DNA of 48,185 nucleotides from an uncultured beta proteobacterium. GTDB taxonomy: Bacteria; Pseudomonadota; Gammaproteobacteria; Burkholderiales; Burkholderiaceae_E. Positions 18,266 through 27,317 of this stretch are shown piece after piece (position 1 is the first letter of the stretch; the number at the start of each line of letters is the position of its first letter). The position numbers and the translations under genes are program-made. The notes under the pieces are model-generated. The model saw nothing but the letters and a program-made list of their open reading frames with translations, was not told the origin of the DNA and made no database searches. The DNA lies in contig CAIZNI010000064.1 of the NCBI GenBank assembly GCA_903934295.1, positions 1 to 48,185 on the forward strand. Direction: 5' to 3'.

Positions 18266-18406
18266 TCGGTCTGCCAGGGTGCTTCGGTGTGAGACCCCGA
18301 TGGTAAGGGGGGGCGAATGGTCGCCGCAACGCCAGTCGACGAAAGGTCGCTCCCACGATCCGGAAGCAGCGCAGTCTGTTGGTTATCGCTCCAGGCCGCC
18401 CAGCGC

Positions 18407-18440
18407 AAAAAAAAACGCCGGATTGCTCCGGCGTTTTTTC
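18407..18440 (-). terminator. Terminator of the porin gene (works in both directions)
   Basis: A 7-bp GC-rich stem (18416-18422 with 18427-18433) and a TTGC loop are flanked by an A tract on one side and a T tract on the other. On the minus strand the A tract at 18407-18415 reads as a run of U directly after the hairpin. It sits 36 nt after the porin stop codon. The rest of 18266-18475 has no gene that I can support. Confidence 0.88.
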
Positions 18441-18475
18441 TGCTTCAGATCAGGCTGTCGTCAGACAGCCGGTGA

Positions 18476-19582
18476 TCAGAAGGCGTGACGCAGGCCCAGG
18501 TGGATCTGCTGGGTGTCCTGACCGACTTTCGGCACCGGGATGTTGTGCAGCGCGTTGCCGGTAAACAGAGCGTATGCAGCGCCCGAGTCGTTGTTCATGT
18601 TAGCGTACGACAGACCGATCGAGGTGCGCTTCGACAGGGGGTAGTCATAGCCGGCGGTGATGAACTTCGCACCGGAGTTGCTCACGGTCGAACCGTTGGC
18701 CTTGATGTTTTGCGCCACCGAGTACGTGACCATCAGGGTGCCAGCGCCCAGGCTCATGCGAACCGGGATCGAGTAAGCGGTACGCTTGTTCTCGACCGCG
18801 CCGGCGGTGCCCAGACCGGTGCTGATCGACGACTGGTCAACCGTCAGACCGACGTTCAGCATGGCGACGTTCATCGAGGCGGCAACGCGCAGGCCCTTCT
18901 GGCCGTTGGCTTTCGGCTCGTCTTTCGCATCCCAGTAGCCCAGGCCGGCGGTCAGCGGGCCCTTGGCGTAGGCCAGGTCAGCCGACAGCGCAGCGCCTTT
19001 GCCCGGCGCACCAACGCCACCTTCAGGGGTCGCGTAGGCGGTCGAGTAGCCCAGGCCAGCGGTGAAGCCGGCGATGTTGGCCGAGTCCCAACGGATCAGG
19101 TTGGCGGTACGGCTGGCGTTCGCGACAGCAGCGGCAGTCGCGCCGGTGGCGCCGCCGATGTACGACAGAACCGAGATGCTCGACGCGGTCAGCGCGGTGG
19201 CGCGGGCGCCGTGCTGGTCGGTGCCCAGACCGTAGTACTGGTCAAGGCGACCCAGGCGGATCTGACCGAAACCGCCGGCCAGACCAACCCAGCTGTTGCC
19301 GCCGGCAACCGTGCCGGTGCCTTCGTCGGGGCGCAGACGGGTGTCAACCTGGAACGTGGCACGCAGACCGCCGCCCAGATCTTCCGAGCCGGCGATGATG
19401 AAGCGCGAGGAACCGTCGTTCACCGCCATCGAGTTGCCGTTGTCGGCAGCCACGGCAGCGTTGCTCAGCTTGACGCTTTGCACGCCGGTTTTGATGATGC
19501 CGGACACCGTAACGGTGGTCTGGGCTTGGGCCAGGGTCGGCAGGGCAGCGGCGACAGCCAGTGCGAGAAGCGATTTGTTCAT
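18476..19582 (-). CDS. Outer-membrane general porin (Gram-negative porin family)
   Basis: 368 residues. A 20-residue signal peptide (MNKS, hydrophobic core, AQA cleavage) is followed by the typical porin opening TVTVSGIIKTGVQ. The body shows alternating beta-strand patterns, SRFIIAGSEDLGGGLRATFQVD, a GFGQIRLGRLDQ segment, and a C terminus ending HLGLRHAF with the terminal aromatic residue needed for outer-membrane insertion. It should form a trimeric 16-strand channel. A strong AGGAG Shine-Dalgarno precedes the start, and a leader hairpin and its own terminator mark it as a highly expressed single-gene unit. Confidence 0.93.
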   Translation of the reverse strand: MNKSLLALAVAAALPTLAQAQTTVTVSGIIKTGVQSVKLSNAAVAADNGNSMAVNDGSSRFIIAGSEDLGGGLRATFQVDTRLRPDEGTGTVAGGNSWVGLAGGFGQIRLGRLDQYYGLGTDQHGARATALTASSISVLSYIGGATGATAAAVANASRTANLIRWDSANIAGFTAGLGYSTAYATPEGGVGAPGKGAALSADLAYAKGPLTAGLGYWDAKDEPKANGQKGLRVAASMNVAMLNVGLTVDQSSISTGLGTAGAVENKRTAYSIPVRMSLGAGTLMVTYSVAQNIKANGSTVSNSGAKFITAGYDYPLSKRTSIGLSYANMNNDSGAAYALFTGNALHNIPVPKVGQDTQQIHLGLRHAF

Positions 19583-19612
19583 TCAATTCTCCTAGGGTTT
19601 CTGAGATCAATC

Positions 19613-19630
19613 GGTGAAGGTCGCTTCACC
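19613..19630 (-). promoter_or_regulatory. Stem-loop in the porin mRNA leader
   Basis: A perfect 7-bp stem (19613-19619 with 19624-19630) closes a 4-nt loop about 30 nt upstream of the porin start codon. A short unpaired stretch and the Shine-Dalgarno follow on the minus strand. Leader hairpins of this kind stabilise abundant outer-membrane protein mRNAs in other bacteria; that role is inferred here. Confidence 0.5.
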
Positions 19631-19691
19631 TGAACTCCCCGAAGCGCCCCTGGTTGGGGACTGGTATTCGGATAGAACTCCACCGCATTCT

Positions 19692-19704
19692 CACCAAATT
19701 GGTG
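19692..19704. promoter_or_regulatory. 13-bp palindrome between porin and coq7
   Basis: CACCAA-A-TTGGTG is a perfect inverted repeat with 6-bp arms in the divergent porin/coq7 intergenic region. It has the size and symmetry of a dimeric-repressor half-turn operator. No regulator is assigned and chance occurrence is possible. The rest of 19583-19848 holds no gene. Confidence 0.3.
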
Positions 19705-19834
19705 GGGGCGGCCAAGCGTGCGGCGCGTGCGTCGGGGTTTTTCCGGGCTTTTGTGGCTGGGTTGCAACAGAGTTTTGTTGCCCTGTCCCTGTTTTGGGGC
19801 GTTGGCAGCGGCGGGCATCGACAGGGCCCTCGGG

Positions 19835-19840
19835 TAAGAT
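19835..19840 (+). promoter_or_regulatory. -10-like box immediately upstream of coq7
   Basis: TAAGAT lies 8 nt before the coq7 ATG, with no Shine-Dalgarno in the gap. If used, transcription would begin within 0-3 nt of the start codon. No convincing -35 hexamer is present. Confidence 0.4.
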
Positions 19841-19848
19841 CCGGGCGC

Positions 19849-20493
19849 ATGACGACTGAAATTTCCTTGAGTGCCACCGATCGGCTGTTGTCCTGGCTGG
19901 GGCGCGGGATGGCCAGCGTGGCGTCTGCGCTGCCCGCCGCGCGGCCGAACCCGGGTGGGCGGATCGAAGACGGTTCGCTCGATGCAGCCGAGCGCCGCCT
20001 GTCGGTCTCGCTGATGCGGGTGAACCATGTCGGTGAGGTCTGTGCCCAGGCCCTCTATGACGGACAGGGGGCGGTCACCACCGATCCGGTGTTGCGCGAG
20101 CAGTTCCGCCGGGCGGCGGTCGAGGAGGGGGATCACCTGGCCTGGACCCGGCAGCGGCTGGCCGAACTGGGTGGGCGCCCGTCGATTCTCAACCCGCTCT
20201 GGTACGCCGGCGCCTTCGGCATGGGCCTTCTGGCCGGCCGCGCGGGCGACCGTCTCAGCCTGGGTTTCATGGCGGAAACAGAGCGCCAGGTCGAGCATCA
20301 TCTCGACGCGCATCTCGAGCGTTTGCCGCCGGGTGATCAGCGCTCGCGCGCCATTTTGGTGCAGATGAAGGCGGATGAGGCCGCGCATGCGGTCGCGGCC
20401 ATGCACCTCGGTGGCGCGGAGATGCCGGCGCCGGTCAGGGGCGCGATGCGCCTGGCCTCCCGGGTGATGACCACCACGTCGCACTACCTCTGA
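19849..20493 (+). CDS. coq7: Ubiquinone biosynthesis hydroxylase Coq7 (2-polyprenyl-3-methyl-6-methoxy-1,4-benzoquinone monooxygenase)
   Basis: 214 residues from the ATG at 19849; the frame is open further upstream but only this start fits the family. Coq7 is a membrane-associated di-iron carboxylate enzyme that adds the penultimate ring hydroxyl in ubiquinone synthesis. Ligand motifs are visible: MRVNHVGEV (first Glu), EEGDHLAW (ExxH), ETERQVEHH, and DEAAHA near the C terminus. A hydrophobic patch ([13 protein letters not shown]) lies between the ligand pairs, as expected for membrane association. It is monocistronic and convergent with the OsmC gene 38 nt away. Confidence 0.95.
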   Translation: MTTEISLSATDRLLSWLGRGMASVASALPAARPNPGGRIEDGSLDAAERRLSVSLMRVNHVGEVCAQALYDGQGAVTTDPVLREQFRRAAVEEGDHLAWTRQRLAELGGRPSILNPLWYAGAFGMGLLAGRAGDRLSLGFMAETERQVEHHLDAHLERLPPGDQRSRAILVQMKADEAAHAVAAMHLGGAEMPAPVRGAMRLASRVMTTTSHYL

Positions 20494-20531
20494 CAGCCAT
20501 TGGCGGCGCCGGGCCGGCAGCGGCGCTGCGC

Positions 20532-20954
20532 TCAGTCGGCGGTCACTTCCCAGTCGATGGTGATGGCCGCGGTTCCCGCCAGCATGGCGGTGGCCGAGCA
20601 GTACTTGTCATGCGACAGCTTGATGGCGCGCTCGACCAGGTTGGCTTTCAGCTCGCGCCCCCGGACGACGAAGTGAAAGTGAATGGCGGTGAACACCTTC
20701 GGGTCGGTCTCGGCCCGTTGCGCCTTGAGCTGCACCTCGCAGCCGCGGATGTCCTGCCCGCTCTTGCGCAGGATCAGCACCACGTCATAGGCGGTGCAGG
20801 CGCCGGTGCCGGCCAGCACCATTTCCATCGGTCGTGGCGCCAGGTTGTTGCCTCCGCCTTCGACCGCCCCGTCCATCAGCACGGCATGGCCGCTGCCGGT
20901 CTCGGCCAGAAAGCTCATGCCGTTCAGTCCTGTCCACTTGACGGTGCATTCCAT
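20532..20954 (-). CDS. OsmC-family protein (YhfA-like)
   Basis: 140 residues from the ATG at 20954, chosen because of an AGGAGA Shine-Dalgarno and the family N terminus MECTVKWTG. Both conserved cysteines of the OsmC fold are present, in GACTAYDVVLILRK and KYCSATAML, so thiol-dependent peroxide reduction is possible. The length and the PMEMVLAGTGACTAYDV block fit the YhfA branch rather than classical OsmC or Ohr. It is cytoplasmic, probably a small homodimer. Physiological substrate is unknown. Confidence 0.9.
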   Translation of the reverse strand: MECTVKWTGLNGMSFLAETGSGHAVLMDGAVEGGGNNLAPRPMEMVLAGTGACTAYDVVLILRKSGQDIRGCEVQLKAQRAETDPKVFTAIHFHFVVRGRELKANLVERAIKLSHDKYCSATAMLAGTAAITIDWEVTAD

Positions 20955-21115
20955 GGGTTCTCCTGTGGGCGCCCAGCGGGCCTGGTCAATCGGCCGGGTG
21001 TGCTGCGACGCAGAAAAAATGATCAACAGTATTGATGAGTGGGTACTGCCCTGAGGGCACTTGCCTCGGTTTGCAGAGGACGTTCCGTTAATTGACGCAG
21101 CGCAACAAAAACACC

Positions 21116-21144
21116 TTGCAGTGCAGCATCCGTGCGGGTAGAGT
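21116..21144 (+). promoter_or_regulatory. Candidate sigma-70 promoter for a small RNA
   Basis: TTGCAG (21116-21121) and TAGAGT (21139-21144) are separated by 17 nt. The predicted start near 21151 falls just before the first of three hairpins that end in a strong terminator. The -35 is only moderate. Confidence 0.45.
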
Positions 21145-21150
21145 TCATTC

Positions 21151-21240
21151 ATTGGCTGTCAACGACAGGCCTCCGACGTCTCCTCCACCCTCCTCAAAAA
21201 GGTGGATTCAGCCCGATCCCTCCGATCGGGCTTTTTTTTG
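21151..21240 (+). ncRNA. Candidate small RNA with anti-Shine-Dalgarno motifs
   Basis: About 90 nt between a plausible promoter and an intrinsic terminator, with no reading frame of note. Three stem-loops can be drawn. Hairpin 1 is 21154-21171 (CTGTC/GACAG plus an outer GG/CC with one bulge). Hairpin 2 is 21184-21206 (TCCACC/GGTGGA) with an 11-nt loop containing CUCCUC (21190-21195). Hairpin 3 is the terminator at 21210-21232. A second CUCCUCC lies at 21180-21186, just before and into hairpin 2. Exposed C/U-rich anti-SD sequences are typical of sRNAs that block ribosome binding. It lies between OsmC (opposite strand) and the rplM promoter and belongs to neither gene. Confidence 0.55.
21210..21239 (+). 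terminator. Intrinsic terminator of the sRNA candidate
   Basis: A 9-bp stem (21210-21218 with 21224-21232) with a 5-nt loop is followed by an uninterrupted run of T through 21239. It points along the plus strand and lies about 140 nt before the rplM promoter. No protein gene on the plus strand ends upstream of it closer than coq7 (20493). Confidence 0.9.
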
Positions 21241-21375
21241 GGCTGGAGCGGTTTGCCGATCCGCGTCGGGGAATCGCTTCCGGGCCGGTGTCGGCGACGC
21301 GACGCGACGCGACGGCGGTTATTGGGTATCGTGACGTCAGCGGTGGTGCGCCAAGCGTCTCGCCGAACTCTCCCT

Positions 21376-21405
21376 TTGACGTCGCCCAAAGAACCGCGCT
21401 AGAAT
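21376..21405 (+). promoter_or_regulatory. Sigma-70 promoter of rplM-rpsI
   Basis: TTGACG (21376-21381) and TAGAAT (21400-21405) are separated by 18 nt and lie about 80 nt before the rplM start. The leader between them contains a GC-rich hairpin region around 21425-21460 that could mediate ribosomal-protein autoregulation, but no named leader motif is recognised. Confidence 0.75.
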
Positions 21406-21485
21406 ATCAGGCTTTCCGCCAAGAGCGTCGCTCAGGCGGTCGTTCGAGCGCCGCTCCGGTGGTCGTTCCTTTGACAGGTAATCCG

Positions 21486-21914
21486 ATGAAGACGTTTTCT
21501 GCCAAGCCCCATGAGGTGACGCATGACTGGTTCGTGGTCGACGCCGCCGACAAGGTGCTCGGCCGCTTGGCAGCCGAGATCGCGCTGCGTTTGCGCGGCA
21601 AGCACAAACCCGAATTCACTCCCCATGTGGACACCGGCGATTTCATCGTCGTGGTGAACGCAGGCCAGTTGCGCGTGACCGGCAACAAGGCCCTGGGCAA
21701 GAAGTACTATCGCCACAGCGGCTACCCCGGTGGCATCTCCGAGACCAATTTCGGCAAGATGCAGGCTCGTTTCCCCGGCCGCGCGCTCGAGCACGCGGTC
21801 AAGGGAATGCTCCCCAAGGGCCCGCTCGGTTACGCGATGATCAAGAAACTGAAGATCTACGCGGAACCCACCCACCCCCACACCGCGCAGCAGCCCAAAG
21901 CGCTGGAGATCTGA
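21486..21914 (+). CDS. rplM: 50S ribosomal protein L13
   Basis: 142 residues, the same length as the E. coli protein. Landmarks include [51 protein letters not shown] and [12 protein letters not shown]. It binds 23S rRNA early in large-subunit assembly. The start at 21486 is fixed by the family N terminus; upstream open codons belong to the leader. One nucleotide separates it from rpsI, the universal partner. Confidence 0.98.
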   Translation: MKTFSAKPHEVTHDWFVVDAADKVLGRLAAEIALRLRGKHKPEFTPHVDTGDFIVVVNAGQLRVTGNKALGKKYYRHSGYPGGISETNFGKMQARFPGRALEHAVKGMLPKGPLGYAMIKKLKIYAEPTHPHTAQQPKALEI

Positions 21915-21915
21915 C

Positions 21916-22308
21916 ATGATCGGCGATTACTACTACGGCACTGGCCGACGCAAGACCTCGGTGGCGCGCGTGTTCCTGAAAAAGGGCACCGGCCGCATGG
22001 TGGTGAACGGCAAGCCGCTCGACGGCTACTTCGCCCGCGAGACCGGCCGGATGGTGGTTCGCCAGCCGCTCGAGCTGACGAACAACCTCGACACCTTCGA
22101 CGTCATGGTCAATGTGGACGGTGGTGGCGAGAGCGGCCAGGCCGGCGCGGTCCGCCATGGCATCACTCGCGCCCTGATCGATTTCGATGAGACCCTCAAG
22201 CCGGTGCTGTCGCGCGCCGGTCTGGTGACTCGCGACGCCCGCGAGGTCGAGCGCAAGAAGGTCGGCTTCCACAAGGCTCGCCGGCGCAAGCAGTTCTCCA
22301 AACGCTGA
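21916..22308 (+). CDS. rpsI: 30S ribosomal protein S9
   Basis: 130 residues ending in [11 protein letters not shown], the basic tail whose terminal arginine reaches the P-site tRNA. Other landmarks are [25 protein letters not shown] and [15 protein letters not shown]. It is co-transcribed with rplM from the promoter at 21376-21405 and followed by hairpins that end the operon. Confidence 0.98.
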   Translation: MIGDYYYGTGRRKTSVARVFLKKGTGRMVVNGKPLDGYFARETGRMVVRQPLELTNNLDTFDVMVNVDGGGESGQAGAVRHGITRALIDFDETLKPVLSRAGLVTRDAREVERKKVGFHKARRRKQFSKR

Positions 22309-22326
22309 TCAGTCGGGCGAGGCGGC

Positions 22327-22399
22327 GGCACTCCCTGGAGTGCCGTTGCACCGTCCCGGTCTTTTTCGGAGTTCGGAAAGCCGCCCCCGGGCGGCTTTT
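22327..22399 (+). terminator. Terminator region after rpsI
   Basis: Two hairpins follow rpsI. The first (22327-22333 with 22338-22344) is a perfect 7-bp stem without a T tract. The second (22377-22385 with 22390-22398) is GC-rich, flanked by AAA and TTTT, and has terminator form. The remaining 22400-22530 up to erpA shows no gene; a TAAGAT at 22502-22507 may be the erpA -10. Confidence 0.75.
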
Positions 22400-22530
22400 G
22401 CCTTTCTGGCGGTCGGATTCCGTCGGCGTCGGCAAGGCGGCGCACCGCGCTGCCGGACCGGTGAGATAGCCAGACTGGACGAAGGGTTTCTTCCCCGGTA
22501 CTAAGATGATCGATTGACTGGAGATTCGCC

Positions 22531-22881
22531 ATGAATGCTGTTGCCGAGATGCCCGCGCCCCTCGTTTTCACCGAAAGCGCTGCCGACAAGGTGCGCCAGC
22601 TGATCGATGAAGAGGGCAACGAAAACCTGAAGCTCCGCGTGTTCGTGCAAGGCGGCGGCTGCTCGGGGTTCCAGTACGGTTTCACCTTCGACGAAGAGAC
22701 CAACGAAGACGACACCGTGATGAGCAAGAAGGGCGTCACCCTGCTGATCGATGCCATGAGCTACCAGTACCTGGTTGGCGCTGAAATCGACTACAAGGAT
22801 GACCTTGAGGGCGCCCAGTTCGTGATCAAGAATCCGAACGCGACCACAACCTGCGGTTGCGGGTCGTCCTTCTCGGCCTGA
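22531..22881 (+). CDS. erpA: Iron-sulfur cluster insertion protein ErpA
   Basis: 116 residues of the HesB/IscA A-type carrier family. The three cluster-ligand cysteines are in [11 protein letters not shown] and the C-terminal [10 protein letters not shown]. It accepts Fe-S clusters and passes them to apo-enzymes in the cytoplasm. A GGAG Shine-Dalgarno precedes the ATG. Placement next to anmK, convergent, is the usual betaproteobacterial order. Confidence 0.95.
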   Translation: MNAVAEMPAPLVFTESAADKVRQLIDEEGNENLKLRVFVQGGGCSGFQYGFTFDEETNEDDTVMSKKGVTLLIDAMSYQYLVGAEIDYKDDLEGAQFVIKNPNATTTCGCGSSFSA

Positions 22882-22920
22882 ACGACTTTTTCGCCAGGGC
22901 TGTCGAGCGGTTCCTGACGC

Positions 22921-24054
22921 TCAGGAGCCGATCGGCGAGTAGATGGCCCCCAGCACCCGCGGGCCGTCCGCGCCAGTGACAGCGGGCAGATTGCCGGCGG
23001 CGCCTTCCAGCCGGCAGCGGGCCAGCCAGGCGAAGGCCACCGCCTCGACGGCCTGCGGCGGTGCGCCCAGCGCGTCGGTCGTCGCGACACGCGCCGGCGC
23101 GCACGCCAGGCGAATCCGCTCCACCAGCGTCGGATTGAACGCGCCGCCACCACACAGGTAAATCGCCTTCGCGTCGAATTCCCGGCAGGCGCGGGCGACG
23201 GTCAGTGCGGTGAGTTCCACCAGCGTCGCCTGGATGTCGGCCGCGCGCTGTATCGGGTCCGCCGGTTCTGCTTCGATGAATTCGCCCAGTTGGCGATCCA
23301 GCCATTGCGGGTTGAACAGGTCGCGTCCGGTGCTTTTGGGCGGCTGGCGTTCGAAGAAGGGCTCTTTCAGCAGCGTCGCCAGCCAGTCATGGTTGACGCG
23401 TCCGCGGGCCGCCAGCGTCCCGTCGGTGTCCTGCGCCTGCCCCAGCGTTCGGGTCGCCCACAGGTCGAGCAGGACATTGGCCGGCCCGGTGTCGAAACCC
23501 TGCACCGGGCTGTCGCAGGCCAGCAGGCTGACGTTCGCGATTCCCCCGAGATTGACGATCGCGCGCCGCTCGCTGGGGTGTCCGAAGACCCGGGCATGAA
23601 ACGCCGGCACCAGCGGCGCGCCCTGGCCGCCCGCGGCGATGTCGGCGCTGCGGAAGTCGCAGACCACCGGACAGCCGGCGAGCTCCGCGAGCAGGGCGCC
23701 GTCGAGCAGCTGCACCGTGTAGCCGTCCTGGGGCCGATGGCGCACCGTCTGACCGTGCGCGCCGATGGCCCGGATGTCGGCGCCGGCGGGCGCCTGGGCG
23801 ATCAGCCGCGCGCAGACCTGCGCGTAGGCGCTCGCGAGCGCCACGCCGGCCAGCGCGCTGCGATGAAGTTCATCCTCGCCGGGGGTCTGCAGCGCCATCA
23901 GTTCGGTGCGCAGCGCCGGCTCGAGAGGGGCGCTGTCAAAAGCCAGGGTCTGGGGTGTGTCGTCGATCCACTGAACCAACGCGCCATCGATGCCATCGAG
24001 GCTGGTACCCGACATCAGCCCGATGTACAGCGCCGGTTCGTTCGAGGGTTTCAT
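22921..24054 (-). CDS. anmK: Anhydro-N-acetylmuramic acid kinase
   Basis: 377 residues. ASKHA-fold landmarks: YIGLMSGTSLDGID at the start (phosphate-binding loop), IGAHGQTVRHRP, VNLGGIANVSLL, FDTGPANVLLD, YLCGGGAFNPTLVERI and the C-terminal GAPPQAVEAVAFAWLA. It cleaves and phosphorylates 1,6-anhydroMurNAc to MurNAc-6-phosphate during peptidoglycan recycling. It lies 61 nt downstream of an M23 peptidoglycan endopeptidase gene on the same strand, consistent with a wall-turnover unit. Confidence 0.96.
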   Translation of the reverse strand: MKPSNEPALYIGLMSGTSLDGIDGALVQWIDDTPQTLAFDSAPLEPALRTELMALQTPGEDELHRSALAGVALASAYAQVCARLIAQAPAGADIRAIGAHGQTVRHRPQDGYTVQLLDGALLAELAGCPVVCDFRSADIAAGGQGAPLVPAFHARVFGHPSERRAIVNLGGIANVSLLACDSPVQGFDTGPANVLLDLWATRTLGQAQDTDGTLAARGRVNHDWLATLLKEPFFERQPPKSTGRDLFNPQWLDRQLGEFIEAEPADPIQRAADIQATLVELTALTVARACREFDAKAIYLCGGGAFNPTLVERIRLACAPARVATTDALGAPPQAVEAVAFAWLARCRLEGAAGNLPAVTGADGPRVLGAIYSPIGS

Positions 24055-24115
24055 GCTGCCGGGGTGATCTGGGGTGTCGGCTGGGGCTGGCGCGCCAGCG
24101 ACGTCGACCGGCGGC

Positions 24116-25423
24116 CTATTGGAAGGCGGCGGTGCGCACGGTATCGAGCAGGGCGAACCGGTGGCGGGCCGACGCCAGCGAGGTGCTGAACACGCCGCGC
24201 TCGGCGGCGTTCAGGGTCCGCGCTTCGCCCGCCGCGACGGTCATGGGATTCACATGCTCGCCCGCGACCCGCAGTTCATAGTGCAGATGCGGACCGGTGC
24301 TCCAGCCGGTCATGCCGACCGTGCCGATGACATCGCCTTGTTCGATTCGGGCGCCCGGCTTGACCCCGTCGGCGAAGCCCTGCAGATGGGCGTACAGGGT
24401 GCTTTTCTGCTGGGCGTGCTTGAGGATGATGACGTTGCCGTAGCCGCGCTGCTGGCCGGCGTATTCGACCACGCCGTCGGCGGCGGCGCGCACCCGGGTG
24501 CCCACCGGCGCCGAGAAATCGACGCCCTTGTGGGCGCGCCAGTCGCGCATGATGGGATGCAGCCGGGCCTCGGTAAAGCCGGAGGTGATGCGGCTGAATT
24601 CCAGCGGGTTGAGCAGGAAGGCCTTTTTCAGGCTGGTGCCGTTGAACGCGTAGTACTCGCCGCGGCCGTTGCGTTCGAACCAGACGGCCTGATGCGCCTT
24701 GCCGCCGTTGACGAACTCGGCGGCCAGCACGCGGGTGGCGACCGGGGCATCGAAACTGTCGGTCTCGCGCAGCACTTCGTAGATGACCCGCAGTCGGTCG
24801 CCCCGGCGCAGATCGCGTTGCAGGTCGATGTCGCCGCCGAAGATGTCGGCCACCTGGATGGCGACCTGCTCGGGAATGCCGGCAGCGTCGGTGGCGGCGA
24901 ACAGCGACGATCGGATCTCGACCGAGCGCATTTCGGTGCTTCGTTCAGCAGGCGCAATTTCTTCCGCGGCCGTCAGGCGATCATCGACCCGTCGGATGAC
25001 CAGTCGCTTGTTGGCGTCGGCGGATTGTGAATCGTCCTCGAGGCCGGCGCCGCGATAGGCCAGTCGCAACACCCGGCCCAGCGGATCGAGTTCCGCCCGG
25101 ATGCTGCGCCCGGGCCGCAGGCTGAGCGCCTTGCGGGCGATCGGGTCCTTCGAGGCGAAGCGCAGCAGTTCGGGGTCGTTGGCGCCGAGTCGCGACAGCA
25201 CGCTGGCGAGGGTGTCGCCACGGCGGATGAGTTCGCTTTGCAGGAAACTGTCGTGCGCCTCGGTGGCGGTGATCGTCAGGGGGATGGATTCGGTGACGGT
25301 GACCGAGGCGGGGGGGATTGCATCGCCCAACGGCGCCACGCCGAATGCCGTCACCGCCGCCAGACCGCTCACGAGGGCGGTGACGATGGCGACCTGACGG
25401 AGGCGACGACGACTGGGTTGCAT
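24116..25423 (-). CDS. M23-family peptidoglycan endopeptidase (MepM-like)
   Basis: 435 residues from the ATG at 25423, which gives a basic N terminus and one membrane or signal segment (residues about 12-30). A degenerate LysM-like or OapA-like region follows ([17 protein letters not shown]). The C-terminal LytM/M23 domain has the zinc motifs [11 protein letters not shown] and HLHYELR. It should cut peptidoglycan cross-links in the periplasm during wall growth. It is divergent from tyrS and upstream of anmK, the conserved order in Burkholderiales. Confidence 0.92.
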   Translation of the reverse strand: MQPSRRRLRQVAIVTALVSGLAAVTAFGVAPLGDAIPPASVTVTESIPLTITATEAHDSFLQSELIRRGDTLASVLSRLGANDPELLRFASKDPIARKALSLRPGRSIRAELDPLGRVLRLAYRGAGLEDDSQSADANKRLVIRRVDDRLTAAEEIAPAERSTEMRSVEIRSSLFAATDAAGIPEQVAIQVADIFGGDIDLQRDLRRGDRLRVIYEVLRETDSFDAPVATRVLAAEFVNGGKAHQAVWFERNGRGEYYAFNGTSLKKAFLLNPLEFSRITSGFTEARLHPIMRDWRAHKGVDFSAPVGTRVRAAADGVVEYAGQQRGYGNVIILKHAQQKSTLYAHLQGFADGVKPGARIEQGDVIGTVGMTGWSTGPHLHYELRVAGEHVNPMTVAAGEARTLNAAERGVFSTSLASARHRFALLDTVRTAAFQ

Positions 25424-25609
25424 GCTTCGGCTGGTTCTTTCGTGGTTGGGCAGTGCCTGCGGCCCGGCAGGCGGGTGCCCACGGGTCGGATAGAATTGGG
25501 GTTCTCCGACACCGCGATATCCCGTGCAGCGTTGCGAACGGTCGCCCGGCTTCCAAGGCAACCGGTTGGCATTGTAGTGCATCCGCCGATATCCCCACCA
25601 GGTTTCCCC

Positions 25610-26839
25610 ATGAACGCCGCCAATTCACCGATCAGCGCACAGGCCCGTGAAGCGCTGAAGATCAGCCTGCGGGGCTGTGATGAACTCCTGATCGAGGAGG
25701 AGTGGCTGCGCAAGCTCGCGCGCAGCGAACAGACCGGTGTGGCGCTGCGCATCAAGCTCGGCCTCGACCCGACCGCGCCGGATCTGCACCTCGGTCACAC
25801 GGTGGTGCTCAACAAGATGCGCCAGCTGCAGGACCTGGGGCACACCGTCATCTTCCTGATCGGCGACTTCACCGCGATGATCGGGGATCCGTCCGGGCGA
25901 AACTCCACCCGTCCGGCGCTGACCCGCGAGCAGATCGAGGCCAACGCCAGGACCTATTTCGAGCAGGCCAGCCTGGTGCTCGATGCCCAGCGCACCGAGA
26001 TCCGCTACAACTCGGAATGGAGCGATCCGCTGGGCGCGCGCGGCATGATCCAGTTGGCCTCCCGCTACACGCTGGCGCGGATGCTCGAGCGCGATGATTT
26101 CACCAAGCGGTTCAAGGGGGGCTTGCCGATCTCGGTGCACGAGCTGCTCTATCCGCTGATGCAGGGCTACGATTCGGTGGCCCTGCGCAGCGACATCGAA
26201 CTCGGCGGCACCGACCAGAAGTTCAATCTGCTGGTCGGCCGTGAACTGCAGCGCGAGTACGGGCAGGAGCCGCAGTGCATCCTGACGATGCCCCTGCTCG
26301 AAGGGCTCGATGGCGTCGAGAAGATGTCCAAGTCGAAAGCCAACTACGTCGGCATCACCGACGCGCCCGGCGAGATGTTCGGCAAGCTGATGTCGATCTC
26401 CGACACCCTGATGTGGAAGTACTACACCCTGCTGTCGTTTCGGCCGATGCCCGAGATCGACGCGCTGCGCCAGGCCTGCGAGGGTGGGCGCAACCCGCGC
26501 GACGCCAAGGTGATGCTGGCCCAGGAAATCGTCGCGCGGTTTCATTCGTCGGCGCTGGCGCAGCGCGCCCTGGCCGACTTCGAGGCCCGGTTTCGCGATG
26601 GTGCGGTTCCTGACGACCTGCCGGAAGTGACCGTGGCCGGCGCGCCGATCGGCATCGCGCAACTGCTCAAGCAGGCGCAACTGGTGCCGTCCACCTCGGA
26701 GGCGATGCGCAACATCGAGCAGGGCGGGGTCCGGGTCGATGGCGAGCGCGTGTCCGACAAGTCGATCAAGCTGGCGGCCGGCACCTATGTCATCCAGGTC
26801 GGCAAGCGCCGCTTCGCGCGGGTGACGGTCAGCGGCTGA
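25610..26839 (+). CDS. tyrS: Tyrosyl-tRNA synthetase
   Basis: 409 residues from the ATG at 25610. Class I synthetase signatures: HLGH (HIGH-type) near residue 58, KMSKS near 238, and the tyrosine-pocket region [22 protein letters not shown]. The C-terminal S4 RNA-binding domain (about 340-409) contains [14 protein letters not shown]. It charges tRNA-Tyr in the cytoplasm. A TAGAAT at 25491-25496 may be the -10 of its promoter. It is followed after 7 nt by dtd, so translation-quality functions are grouped. Confidence 0.97.
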   Translation: MNAANSPISAQAREALKISLRGCDELLIEEEWLRKLARSEQTGVALRIKLGLDPTAPDLHLGHTVVLNKMRQLQDLGHTVIFLIGDFTAMIGDPSGRNSTRPALTREQIEANARTYFEQASLVLDAQRTEIRYNSEWSDPLGARGMIQLASRYTLARMLERDDFTKRFKGGLPISVHELLYPLMQGYDSVALRSDIELGGTDQKFNLLVGRELQREYGQEPQCILTMPLLEGLDGVEKMSKSKANYVGITDAPGEMFGKLMSISDTLMWKYYTLLSFRPMPEIDALRQACEGGRNPRDAKVMLAQEIVARFHSSALAQRALADFEARFRDGAVPDDLPEVTVAGAPIGIAQLLKQAQLVPSTSEAMRNIEQGGVRVDGERVSDKSIKLAAGTYVIQVGKRRFARVTVSG

Positions 26840-26846
26840 GCCGGCG

Positions 26847-27317
26847 ATGATCGGTCTGCTGCAGCGGGTGTCCGAGGCCCGGGTGATGGTCGAGGGCCGC
26901 TGCACCGGCGAGATCGGCCGCGGGCTGCTGGTCTTTGTCTGTGCCGAGCGTGGTGACACCGTCGTGCAGGCGCGCGCGCTGCTGGCCCGGCTGCTGGCTT
27001 TCCGGGTGTTTCCCGACGAGGGCGGCCGGATGAACCGCAGTCTGCGCGATCTGGCCCCGTCGGCCGGGCTGCTGATCGTGCCCCAGTTCACCCTGGCGGC
27101 CGATACCCGCAGCGGCACCCGCCCCAGTTTCACCCCGGCCGCAGCGCCCGACATCGCGCGGCGACTGTTCGACGCCTTCGTCAGCGACGCGCGCGCCGGG
27201 TATCCTGAGGTTCATGCCGGCGTCTTTGGCGCCGACATGAAAGTTCATCTCATCAATGATGGGCCGGTGACCTTCTGGTTGCAGGTGGCACCGCCGGCCG
27301 ACAAGGAGACTGCATGA
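26847..27317 (+). CDS. dtd: D-aminoacyl-tRNA deacylase
   Basis: 156 residues. It removes D-amino acids (notably D-Tyr) mistakenly loaded on tRNA, which fits its position 7 nt after tyrS. Landmarks: [31 protein letters not shown], the active-site loop [14 protein letters not shown], and the cross-subunit Gly-cisPro motif NDGPVTFW. The usual SQFTL motif reads PQFTL here, a substitution at a conserved position that may be a lineage variant. The stop overlaps the next start (ATGA), implying translational coupling. Confidence 0.95.
   Translation: MIGLLQRVSEARVMVEGRCTGEIGRGLLVFVCAERGDTVVQARALLARLLAFRVFPDEGGRMNRSLRDLAPSAGLLIVPQFTLAADTRSGTRPSFTPAAAPDIARRLFDAFVSDARAGYPEVHAGVFGADMKVHLINDGPVTFWLQVAPPADKETA

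Noticed and set aside
21092-21097. TTGACG as -35 of the sRNA promoter
   Set aside because: No acceptable -10 lies 16-19 nt downstream; the TTGCAG/TAGAGT pair at 21116-21144 has better spacing.
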